A stretch of DNA of 64,000 nt, from contig JAGFNQ010009432.1 in assembly GCA_024364735.1 (NCBI GenBank), forward strand, positions 219,974 to 283,973, in the 5' to 3' direction. Shown in pieces: positions 35,262 through 45,251 of the stretch; positions within the stretch are counted from its first letter, which is position 1, and each line of letters opens with the position of its first letter. The position numbers and the translations under genes were made by a program. The stretch comes from Boesenbergia rotunda (Eukaryota; Streptophyta; Magnoliopsida; Zingiberales; Zingiberaceae). The notes below the pieces were generated by a model. That model ran no database searches. It worked only from the letters and a program-made list of their open reading frames with translations, and was not told where the DNA came from.

Positions 35262-37322
35262 TAAAGGATGGGAAGCAAAACATATTGAAGGAGAAGGTAG
35301 GAATACAAGCATTAGATGAAATATATAGCGACTCTAATACGACATGGGATAAGATGGTATCAAAGTTGAAAATAGTAGCTAAGGATGTACTCGGTGAGTC
35401 AAAGGGGCATGCACCACCAAGGAAGGAATCTTGGTGGTGGAATGAGAAAGTACAAGAGAAAGTGAAAGAAAAACGAATAGCTTATAAGGAATTATATATT
35501 TGTAAGAACGAGGAAAACTTAAAAAAATATACAATAGCCAAGAAAGAGGCTAAGAAAGCAGTGAATGAAGTAAAAAATAAAACTTTTGAACGATTATATC
35601 AAAATTTAGATACAAAAGAAGGGGAAAGAGACATTTATAAAATAGCTAAAGCAAGAGAAAGGAAAACAAGAGACCTTAGTCAAATAAGATGTATTAAAGA
35701 TGAATGCGATAGAGTACTAGTAAATGATAGCGAAATAAAAGAGCGGTGGAAGATTTACTTTCATCAACTTTTTAATGAAAGTTTAGGGGACCAACTTGAC
35801 TTAGGCAATTTAAGTATTTCAAATGAGTATAGAAATTTTAATTTTCATCGGAGAATTCAAACTTCAGAAGTAGAACAAGCTTTGAAAGGGATGCAAAATG
35901 GAAAGGCCGTGGGACCGGATGATATCCCAATCGAGGTATGGAAATGTTTAGGGAAAAAAGGTATTGAATGGCTTACAAAATTATTTAATTTAATATTGAA
36001 AACAAAAAAAATGCCTAATCAATGGAGGGTAAGTAGTCTGGTTCCCTTATATAAGAACAAAGGAGACATACAAAATTGTGCAAACTATAGGGGTATTAAA
36101 TTAATGAGTCATACCATGAAACTTTGGGAAAGAGTAATAGAAAAAAGATTGAGGAAGGAGACCACGGTAACCGAAAATCAATTTGGGTTCATGCCTGGAA
36201 GGTCGACAATAGAAGCTATACATCTTCTTAGGCAATTAATTGAAAAATATCGGGAGCAAAAGAAAGATCTACACATGGTATTTATTGATTTAGAAAAAGC
36301 TTATGATAGGGTACCAAGAGAAATTATATGGAGAATTCTAGAAAAGAGAGGCGTTAGCGTAACATATATTGACCTAATTAAAGATATGTATGAAAATGTA
36401 ACGACTAGAGTGAAGACTTCAGGTGGATTGACTGAAGCATTTCCAATAAGGATAGGGTTACATCAAGGATCAGCTTTAAGTCCCTATCTTTTTACACTAA
36501 TCATGGATGAACTCACTAGGCACATTCAAGATACAGTGCCATGGTGCATGTTGTTTGCAGATGATATTGTTTTGATAGATGAGACACGTGAAGGAGTAAA
36601 TGCTAAACTAGAATCTTGGCGGGAAACTCTAGAAATGAAAGGTTTTAGGCTTAGTAGAGTAAAGACTGAATATATGGAATTTAAGTTTAGCAATGCTAGA
36701 CGTAGTGAAACAATTGTTAAGATAGGAGATGATGAGTTGTCTAAAATCGAGAACTTTAAGTATTTAGGATCGTTCTTGCAAAGTGATGGAGGAATTGAGA
36801 GAGATGTCTTACATAGAATACAAGCAGGATGGTTGAAATGGAGATTAGCATCGGGTGTCTTATGTGATCGTAAAGTACCTCTAAAACTTAAAGGGAAGTT
36901 CTACAAAACGGCAGTTAGACCTGCTATGTTATATGGTGCTGAATGTTGGGCTATGACTCGGGCACATGAGCAAAAGATGAAAGTTGCAGAGATGAGGATG
37001 TTAAGGTGGATGTGTGGACATACGAGGATGGATAGAATAAGGAATGAGAGTATTAGAGAGAAAGTCGGAGTTGCATCTATTGAAGAAAAACTTCGGGAGA
37101 CACGTTTGAGATGGTACGGACATGTACTTAGAAGACCAATAAATGCCCCTGTTAGACGATGTGAAACTATGATAAATACGCACATTAAAAGAGGAGAGGA
37201 AGACCAAAAAAGACTTGGTTGGCAACAATAAAACAAGATAAATTTTATTTAAATCTAGATGATGATATAGTAGGGGATAGAACTCAATGGCGTAAAAGGA
37301 TCCATATAGCCGACCCCACCTA
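35262..37322 (+). pseudogene. RTE reverse transcriptase
   Basis: About 656 open codons belong to the LINE (the first ten before them come from CACTA sequence). Seen in order: a linker (WWWNEKVQEKVKEKR), a capping region (GMQNGKAVGPDDIPIEVWK), NYRGIKLMSHTMKLWERVIE, QFGFMPGRSTIEAI, FIDLEKAYDRVPRE, GLHQGSALSPYLFTLIMDEL, catalytic FADDIVLI at about 36554, and a C-terminal zone (MLYGAECWAM, MRMLRWMCGHTRMD, RLRWYGHVLRR). The frame is open to 37231. A single-base change at the six A residues near 37206 shifts it; another frame continues with WRKRIHIADPT to a stop at 37322. RT would copy the LINE RNA at the nicked target. Confidence 0.9.
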
Positions 37323-37353
37323 GTGGGATAAGGCTTTGTTGTTGTTGTTGTTG
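35262..37353 (+). mobile_element. RTE-type LINE, 5' truncated
   Basis: Bounded by a 12-bp target duplication and ending in gggataaggctttg followed by TTG repeats, the usual end of plant RTE elements. The endonuclease part is absent; only RT and C-terminal sequence remain. Sits inside CACTA 1, so it is younger than that element. Confidence 0.9.
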
Positions 37354-37365
37354 TATCTTATGTAT
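37354..37365. repeat. Target site duplication, right copy, of the RTE LINE
   Basis: tatcttatgtat, identical to 35250-35261. Confidence 0.85.
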
Positions 37366-37790
37366 GGATGTATTTGACTATCTTCTATCATGTTATGTAA
37401 TTTGAATTTAGATATTGATACTGTAGTTTATTTATATTATTGTAATTTATTGTGATGATTGTGATTGGACTAGGATTATATTCATAGTTTAATTAGATTT
37501 TTTATATTATTGTAATTTGTTGTGCTGATTGTGAGTGGACTATATAGTTTAGTTTGTTTAATTATGTTATTGTGATTATATTTAGATATGAATATTAGAT
37601 ATTGTTTACAAGATTTGTGTTTGATTGTGTTTATAAAGTTTGGATTATTTGTGTTTGATTGTCAGTATTTTTATACATTGTATGTGTGTTTATATAAATG
37701 TGAATGTGTGAAATGTGTAATACCATCGTATGTGATGGGCTTTCAATATTGATATGCATTGTAAATAAAACGGATCAAAATTTTCGGAAT
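37366..37790 (+). other. CACTA 1 AT-rich non-coding end region
   Basis: No coding sequence. Rich in ttgtgattg and tttatattattg words. Its reverse complement resembles 38640-40079 of CACTA 2, so it is a shared part of the family. Confidence 0.6.
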
Positions 37791-38215
37791 ATCCTTTTTA
37801 TTTATTTTAATATTTCTGACGAAATACTGATGGAATTTATATTCCCTCAGGGCTATATCGTAAATCCTATATCGATAATTTCCGACGAAAATCGTGTTTC
37901 CATCAGCAATTACTGATAGAATCTTTTTTTTTGTCGATAATTACCGACGGAATTATGACCGATGGAAAATAAAGATTTTGACGGTAATTGCTGATGGAAA
38001 ATAGATCCTATCGGTAATATATTATCGACGCAATAAAGATTCCGGAATAAAGATTCTGTCATTGTTTTCCAACGGGCTAGTATTTTCGTTAGGAATATTT
38101 CCCTGACAATTAATAATCTGACATTTTTTATCCCGTCGTAGTTCTGTCGGTAAGGATACATACCGACAGAATTCCTCAAAAAATTCCGTCAATAAAATTG
38201 AGTTTTTTCGTAATG
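37791..38215. repeat. CACTA 1 right subterminal and terminal repeats
   Basis: Copies of ttaccgacgg/ccgtcggtaa in both directions, ending in the decayed TIR tttttcgtaatg and followed by TTA. Confidence 0.8.
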
Positions 38216-38330
38216 TTAGAGTTCCAAATAGCCACTCGACTGGTATTCTCCTAAATGCCAGTCCGCTAGTATTCTCTAAACTTGTCACCTAGCTACAAAT
38301 TTCTAAATGGCCAATCGGTCAGTATTTTTC

Positions 38331-38640
38331 CACTACAAAAAATCTCACCTTTACTGACGGAATTTTTCGGTGGAATTCCATCGAAAAAGACCCTTACCGA
38401 AGGAACTACAACAGAAAAAAATGTCGAAATATTAATTGTCGGGATAATATTTCCGATGAAAATGTTAGTCCATCGGTAAATATATTTACCGACGGAAATT
38501 TTTCGTCAGTAATTACGACGAAAATAGTGTTTTCGTCGGTAATTTTCTACGGAAACACTGTTTTTGTCAGAAAATATTGAGGTTTTTCAAGAGCTTCCCA
38601 TCGATACATCACCGACAGAATCGACAATATTAAAAAATAG
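38331..38640. repeat. CACTA 2 terminus and subterminal repeats
   Basis: TIR-like CACTACAAAAAA followed by degenerate ttaccgacgga / tttcgtcggtaatt copies. Starts only 115 bp after the right end of CACTA 1. Confidence 0.75.
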
Positions 38641-38832
38641 TAAAGCTATTGTTTAAATTTAATCTGATCTATTTACAAAGAATAATAATATACATTCATC
38701 CAAACAATATAATATCAAATAATCATCCAAAGAAAATATAAACACAAATTACATCCACATTTCACACATTTAACAATACATACAAACAGTATACATAAGC
38801 ATTCACATTTCACATTCTATATACAATACAAA

Positions 38833-39830
38833 TGATCTCGACCTAGCTCACGTGCAGCTCAGCCGGTCAGCCTGGCACCACGTCAGGATGGGTCAAGGCC
38901 AGGATCCCAGCGAGCCGAGTCGTCGTAGCCAATGGCCGGGCAGATATAGCTTGACCCAACCCACTCGGGTATATCGAGAGCTCAACCCCGACTGATATAC
39001 ACACGACGCTAAGGAACACCGGTTGCGGAGCCAGGGAACTCTCGAGCCCCTTGATCGCATGACCTTGGGCTGGGTCGGGGCAGTCGAGGTCGAGCGCGCT
39101 AGGGAACTCCCGAGCCCCCTCATCACCCAACCTTGGGCTGGGTCAGGGCAATCAAGGTCGAGCGCTCCTTGACTCGGAAGTAATGGCCGCAGGGCCAGGG
39201 TTCACTCGGCGCAGCCGGTCGGCACCCCATTCAAGATTTGTCGCAACCTTCCTAGACACCTACTCTCTCACATAGCACTAACAAAGGGGATACGAGAGTT
39301 GGCGCAGACATGACAATGTTCGTGCTCGAATCGTGAGTATCTCGCTGACACCATGATCCTCCTGCCATACTCTCGTACTCTATACCACGACGACCTACAT
39401 TTGTGTCAGACCAAATGGTGCCTGACGGCTCTTCCCATTGGGCTGACAACGCCCCTTGCCTTATTCCAGTATGCGACACCTTACCCTGCCACTACACACT
39501 ACACCTTGCCCTACTCCCGTATACGACAAAAGGTGGCAGGGCGGGTAGAAGCTGTCAGCTCCCTCGGCTATATAAGCCCCTCCGCTTTCCTCTTCACAGG
39601 TACGCGTGTGAGAGTCTTTTGTTCTACTGTTCCATTGCTCTTCTGTTCTTCCACCGGAGACTGACTTGACTGTCGGAGGGACTTGCCGGGGACTTTTCCC
39701 GACGGGTTTGCTAACGGTTATTTTCTTGCAGATCGAAGCCAGCATCATCAACACTCGGATCGGAGACAGCATCAGCAAGTACTCGGTCCACTTCACTCTT
39801 GGGAGTCCACCTCACTCTGCGATAGGATCA
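38833..39830 (+). mobile_element. Solo LTR, Tat-like, target duplication ACAAA
   Basis: ACAAA stands at 38828-38832 and 39831-39835. The 998-bp insert runs from TGATCTCG to TAGGATCA with a TGATC/GATCA inverted end pair, and contains a TATA word (ctatataagcccc near 39572). Its last 40 bp resemble the reverse complement of 28631-28670. CACTA 2 sequence continues on both sides. Confidence 0.9.
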
Positions 39831-40079
39831 ACAAACATTACAAACATCCAAACATTCACATTTCACATTCTACATACATTACATAAACACAATTATTCAA
39901 ACTTTAACTGGATATTATTTCAGTATCAAACTAAACTATAAATTACAGTAACATAATATAAACCAAGTCCTTTTACAATAATATAATCCAAGTCATTTCA
40001 GTATCAAACTAAACTATAAACTATAGTAGAAAATAAACTACAATATAATCCAAGTCCTATCACAATAATATAAATAAAC

Positions 40080-40780
40080 TGTTGGTGCATGATGCATCGA
40101 TGATGTCCTCCTCTAGTGTTTTAATGTTTAACAATATGCTTAAGTTAGTGATACACTAGACAAAGAAAGGATTAGTCAATAAATCTGGTTCAAGGTAAAA
40201 CAAAGTCCTAGTTAACCTAGGCAATAACTCCTGATCATAGATTGGGCACTAAGTCCTGGCCGTGGGCTTGACACCTAAGACCTGACCTAGGGTTGGGCAT
40301 AAAGTCCTGATTCGAGGAATTGGGCAATAAGTCCTGGTCGAGGGCTGGGCACCTAAGTCCTGACATAGGGTTGGGCAATAAGTCCTAGTCGCGGACCAGG
40401 CATGAAGTCCTGGCCAAGGGCTGGGCACTGAAGTCCTAGTGAGTGAAGCTGGGCACTAAGTCCTGGTGAATGAAGCTGGGCAATAGTCCAACCGGAGGAG
40501 CCGGTTGGCAAACTTTTCCTGAAAGGAGTAGGCGAAAGGCGCGTTCCCCGGGAAGGGAACATAAGCGTAGGTTCGACCTAGGGTTTCGTGAAAAACCCAA
40601 AGTCAGAACCAATCGTTAAGGCTAAGATTATATATGTGTTTGTCTTATGTTTGTGTATCTTGCAAGTACCTAGAGTTGGAGGCAAAACAGGCAAGCAAAC
40701 ACAAGAAGGCTGGAAAACAGCATCCAGGGCGCCCGTGTTAATACAGGCGTTCCCATGCTTCCAGGCGCCCATGTTAATAC
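40080..40780 (+). repeat. 5' part of a SIRE-like LTR (LTR A), cut by the next element
   Basis: Starts TGTTGGTGCATGATGC and matches 51298-51990 (LTR B). Contains aagtcctgg...gggcac series, the CCAACCGG/CCGGTTGG hairpin near 40489-40512 and GTTCCC/GGGAAC near 40540-40560. It stops at 40780 where another SIRE-like LTR begins; its remainder is not found. Confidence 0.8.
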
Positions 40781-42180
40781 TGTTGGTGCAGGCAGCACCT
40801 AAGTTGAACCTAGGTTTTGATATTGGCAAAGGGTTCAAAAGTTAAGATGTTATTGTGATCTAATGTGCTCACTGAGTGTGCAGAATGAAGTCCTGGCGAA
40901 GGGCCACTGGGCACCTAGCGAAGGACTGCTTGGCATCGAAACCCGAAGACTTGGCGAAGGACTGCTGGGCACCGGGCCGCTAGGAGTCGAAGACCTGGCG
41001 AAGGACTGCTGGGCACCTGGCGAAGGGCCGCTAGGAGTATAAGACCTGGCGAAGGACTGCTAGGCACCTGACGAAGGACTGCTTGGTACTGAAGACCTGG
41101 AGAAGGGATGCTAGGCACCTGGCGAAGGACTGCTGGGCAAAAGACCAACCGGAGGAGCCGGTTGGCAAAAGGTAAACTCTCCTGAGAGGAGTAGGTGAGG
41201 ACGCGTTCCCCGTCGAGGGAACAGTAGGCGTCGGTTCGACCTAGGGTTCGATTTGGGAGACCCAAAGTCAGAACCAAGACAGCTACGGTTGTAAAAACTA
41301 ATGTATATTCTTGCCTTGTTTGTTGTGGAACTAACCTTGGATGCAGGGACCAAAAAAACGTGTTTCTGTAGCTCAGAACGCCCCAAAGGAGAGGGGCAGC
41401 AGCTGGGCTAGGCGCCCGGGAGGTCTCGGGCGCACAAGGTCAAAGCCAAACGAACAAGCTAAGCAAGAATCACATGAATCGCTTCGGAAGCTCACTGGGC
41501 CAGGCGCCCTCAAGCTCCCGGGCGCCCTGGTGGACCCGGGCGCCCTGGATGCCTCGGGCGCCCCGGGTCCAAGCCAACAAGCAATCGAAGCCGAGAAGCC
41601 AGGAGACCATTTCAACCGGGGCGCCCCCAGTGTCTCGGGCGCCCCCGTCAGCTCCGAGCCCGATTCTGGAGGGATAAGCACTGACCGACCTTCGGACGAG
41701 AGTTCTCGGATCCGAAGGCACGTGTCAGGCGCCCCCAGCGTCCCGGGCGCCCCCAGGAGTTCTATAAAAGGGGCTCGACCCCTCAGGCTTCAAAACACAC
41801 TTTTCCAACGCCCCAACGCTCTTCGCTCAAGCGCTCTACTCCGGAAACTTCTGATCTCGAGGTTCTAGCGCCATCGACGACCCTCCACACCGAAGTACAA
41901 TCCACACCGGGCGTCGTTAACGAAGAGTTAAATTGTTCTTTTTACTGCACTACTACTGTACAAATCTCTGTAAAACTTTACGCATTATAGAATTGCCCGC
42001 AGTAAACGGTCAAGGACCGTGGGCCTTGGTGTAGGAGCTGACCGCGACTCCGAACCAAGTAAAAACGCTTGTGTTCCTTGTGTGTGTTTTTAATTTCCGC
42101 TGCGTATTCTCTTAAAGTTTTATCCGAAACGTGTTCACGATATTAACCCCCCCCCTCTATCGTGTTTTCTCGATCCAACA
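40781..42180 (+). repeat. 5' LTR of the non-autonomous SIRE-like element
   Basis: 1400 bp, TGTTGG to CCAACA. 40885-41135 has tandem-like gacctggcgaaggactgctggg units. 41145-41266 holds four perfect hairpins in a row. 41405-41755 is GC-rich with repeated gggcgccc palindromes, followed by a TATA word (ctataaaagg near 41763). A C run with cctctatcg lies before the end, as in related LTRs here. The long open frame through it (41341-41868) is a base-composition effect. Confidence 0.88.
41763..41772 (+). promoter_or_regulatory. TATA box of the SIRE-like 5' LTR
   Basis: tctataaaag follows the gggcgccc palindrome series and precedes a pyrimidine-rich leader, the normal U3/R layout. Confidence 0.7.
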
Positions 42181-42182
42181 AG

Positions 42183-42198
42183 TGGTATCAGAGCGAGG
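42183..42198 (+). promoter_or_regulatory. Primer-binding site of the SIRE-like element
   Basis: TGGTATCAGAGCGAGG two bases after the LTR end; initiator Met-tRNA type. Confidence 0.88.
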
Positions 42199-42406
42199 AA
42201 GATCAAATTTGGTGCAACCACCAATTTGAGAGTTTTTTGGATTTTTACGAAATAATTTATTTTCTTCGATCGAATTTTTTTTATCATTAATCGAGGTTGG
42301 TGCAACACCACTCGATAAATTTTTTTCTTCTTCTTCCCGCACTGCTAATCCAAGACCAAGTCTTGGGACATTTTTTTTCGTTATCTTTGTTCAGAATAAT
42401 TCCAAA

Positions 42407-43837
42407 ATGGCCACGCAAGAGGGCTTCAGTACCGCCAGACCACCACTCTTCAGTCGGGAGGATTTCTCCTACTGGAAGAGTAGGATGGAAGTCCACCTGA
42501 AAGCTTAGGTGGACATGTGGATAATTATCCAATCTGATCTGGAAATCCTAAGAAATTCTGAAGGAGTGCCACAACCTTGCACCGAATGGGACGCCTCACT
42601 CAAAAGAAATTAATATCGAGGCCGATGCTAAAGCAACCCAGACACTCCAATGCGGCCTAACCAAAGAAGAGCTGAACCGGGCGGGACCATTCAACAGTGC
42701 AAAGGAACTTTGGGGTAAGCTAATTGAGTTGCACGAAGGAACCTCCGACACCCGAATTAGTAAGAGGAACCTACTACTAAACAAGTTGTACACAATCAAG
42801 ATGAACGACAACGAATCTGCAGCCCAGCTCCACGCCAGAATTCAAGAGCTGATGAACGGTCTACACACAATTGGTCACAAGGTAGAGAACCGTGACCTGA
42901 TCAGGTATGCTCTTAACGCTTTCCCGAGAAATTCTTTGTGGGCATCTATGGTAGATGCGTACAAAGTTTCAAGGGATTTGTCTAAAATTAAATTAGATGA
43001 GTTGTTTTCTGAACTTGAGTTACATGAGCAGACTAACTACACACTGGCCTAGAAAGGCATTGCTTTTATTGCAGGTAAAACTAGAAAGATAACCAAAAAG
43101 AAGCCTCAACCTGCACCCGAGTCTGATTCAGACTCAGACTCAGAAGATAGCGAAGGAGATCGACCCAAGCTGGTCCGGCTTGCCCGAAACTACTACAAGG
43201 AATTGAAGAATCAGTCCAACAGAAGAAAAGCCAGCCGAAAGAAGGAAGAACCAGCTGATCCTTCAAATGAAAAGACCAAACCAAATGTGACCTGTTACGA
43301 ATGCAAAAAGAAGGGTCACTACAAGACGGAATGCCCAAATCTGAAGGAGACAAAGAAAACAAGAAGGAAGAAGGCCCTTCAAGCAACGTGGGACGAGTCT
43401 TCCTCTGAAAAGAGGAAGAGGCCGCACAGTCGAACCTGCTCGCTCTGACTGCTTCGGAAGAAATCGAGACCGAGTCAGAATCGGAATCGGACGACGGCAA
43501 ACTCACATTTTCAGAAGACGGCGAAATCACTGTAAGTGGATTTTCTAGAATTCAATTAACTGAATTAATTAGTTACCTTTCTCGCGACTTGGCGAAAGCC
43601 AAAATCCGAGTCGAATCCCTACAACAGGAAGTAAAACTCCTGAAAGAGGGAGCTGACTCTAGATCCTTAATTGAGAAGGTTCAAGAAGGAACCTCTACTC
43701 AAGTTGAAAAACTTGAGAAAGAGAACTCCTCCTTGAAAACTCAAGTCAAGGACCTTAGAGCAGCATTAGAACGATTCACTTCTGGTTCCAAGGGTCTTGA
43801 CATGATCCTTGGAAAACAGAAGTCAGTTCTAAATTGA
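42407..43837 (+). pseudogene. SIRE-type gag, decayed
   Basis: ATG at 42407 (MATQEGFSTARPPLF, then YWKSRM), the UBN2-type opening of SIRE gag. TAG at 42506-42508, a frame change near 42610 and TAG near 43050 break it. Recognisable parts: ELNRAGPFNSAKELW, KVENRDLIRYALNAFP, WASMVDAYKVSRDLSKIKLDEL, an acidic SDSDSEDSEGD stretch, the CCHC knuckle CYECKKKGHYKTEC near 43292, a frame change near 43430, then a coiled-coil C-terminus (43589-43837). The following bases resemble the usual gag-to-protease linker (AWVPKLC, YWIPKDKIHILP) but no protease follows. Confidence 0.88.
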
Positions 43838-44880
43838 TCCGGGTTAGGCTATCGAACCAAGGCAAGACAAAGGTCATACTATGTTGTACTGAATCAGTCT
43901 AGACATAAAATTCAGGCATGGGTACCCAAACTGTGCTTGAACAAACAAACTGGATCAAATCAGTATTGGATCCCCAAGGACAAGATTCACATCTTGCCGA
44001 ACCATTATCGTGGCTTTAGTCCAGGGGGAGCCAAATTAAAAATAATTTTCATAGTTAGATGAATTTCTTTTCCTATTTTAAACTGCATGATTGCTTGTCT
44101 ATTTATTTTCTACAATTTATCATGCTTAGACCTAGGACTGGTTAGATTAAGGACTAAACCAATTAATTGAAATTTGAACAACATAGTATTGGGTGACGGT
44201 GAGATGATAGTACGCTAGGGAAACCTCTTCTAATAAGGTCAAGTATACATTACTTGGTCTCTTTAGACTGGTGGAACTAGCCGAAGCTACCGATCCAAGA
44301 CCCAAACTAGTTAGACCAGAATTTTTCAAAAAGTAATTTTGAAAATAAAATTTCATTAAAAGGCTTTGTCAAGGAAAGGGTTGATGATCCAATAAGGCTA
44401 CGGCCAAAGAAGGCCTAGTGCCTCGCCAAGACCTGGAAGCCAATTTTTGAAATTCAAATTATTCTTTGTCAAATTAAAATCTAACACAAATTTTCAGTTA
44501 GTTGTAGATTCAAACACTCCTTTTCAAAATAAATTCAAAACCAATTGTTTTCAAAATTAATTTAACTTTTTCAAAATAAATCATGATTTTTCAAAATAAT
44601 TTTGTCTCACAAAAACCCATAGGACAAACATGATTGACAACTCTAGAACAGGTGAGATGGTAAAATTTAACTTAACTAAAATTCATGTGATCCCCGTACT
44701 GTTGTTTAGTACAAACATTAAATCCTGTAGTTTAGAACGGAGTTGACCTAATTATTTCTTGATTAATCCAGTTAATACTAGTCAAACCATGGCCAAAATA
44801 GTTAAACCATAGTCAAAATAGTTAAACCATGGTCAAATGGTCAAACTGGTCAACAATACATCAAAAATTGTCAATTCCTA
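43838..44880 (+). other. Non-coding stretch between gag and internal promoter
   Basis: After the linker-like sequence to about 44040 there is a purine-rich ccagggggagcc word, then AT-rich sequence with many ttttcaaaat words. No domain and no long frame. This is where pol would be in an autonomous SIRE element. Confidence 0.6.
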
Positions 44881-44888
44881 CACATCTC

Positions 44889-45141
44889 GGGCGCCCGTGA
44901 CCCCTCGGGCGCCCCCCCCTTCTCTTTCACTTCGATCAAGATAGAATGCTGTCTAAGTCAGGCGCCTGGGTCCTCACGGGCGCCCCCAAGGACGGTCAAA
45001 AATTTCAAAAGCTGCATGTAGCAGTTTTTGATCTGACTTCGAGTGCCCGGGCCATCACGGGCGCCCCCATCCAGCACTAGGTCACGTCAGAAACTGCTAC
45101 ACTCTGTCCCGGGCGCCCAAGATAACACCTCTATATAAGCC
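44889..45141 (+). promoter_or_regulatory. U3-like internal promoter upstream of the extra ORF
   Basis: Five GGGCGCCC palindromes (44889, 44907, 44978, 45059, 45111), plus AGGCGCCT at 44960, are followed by CTATATAAGC at 45131 and a CT-rich leader (tcttctctaactcttctcc) before ATG 45252. The 5' LTR has the same plan: GGGCGCCC series, TATA, pyrimidine-rich leader. Promoter function is inferred. Confidence 0.6.
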
Positions 45142-45251
45142 ACCCGAAACCCCCTCATTTTGCCACACCCAAAACACTTCTCTTCTCTAACTCTTCTCCT
45201 TTCAAGGCAACCAAACGATCCTCTCGTGCCCTCGACCACTTCACCGCAATC

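Larger units (their letters stand above)
31511..38215 (+). mobile_element. CACTA (En/Spm) transposon 1, complete ends, defective
   Basis: Begins CACTACAAGAAAA and ends ttttttcgtaatg, a TIR of CACTA type with three changes in 13, and is flanked by TTA on both sides (31508-31510 and 38216-38218), the expected 3-bp duplication. Both ends carry arrays of ttccgtcggtaattaccgacgg-like subterminal motifs. Inside are pieces of TNP2 C-terminal sequence and of Transposase_24, in + orientation, and an RTE LINE. The catalytic TNP2 part is absent, so it depended on a helper. Confidence 0.9.

Noticed and set aside
36901..37236. Minus-strand frame of 111 codons
   Set aside because: Shadow of the RTE reverse transcriptase on the other strand.
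38833..39830. Host promoter and gene start (TATA, leader, cttgcag acceptor)
   Set aside because: Ends and the ACAAA duplication show a solo LTR.
41341..41868. 175-codon open frame
   Set aside because: Lies wholly in the LTR; GC-rich palindromes (gggcgccc) lack stops by composition, and the protein is a Gly/Ala/Pro-rich series without a domain.
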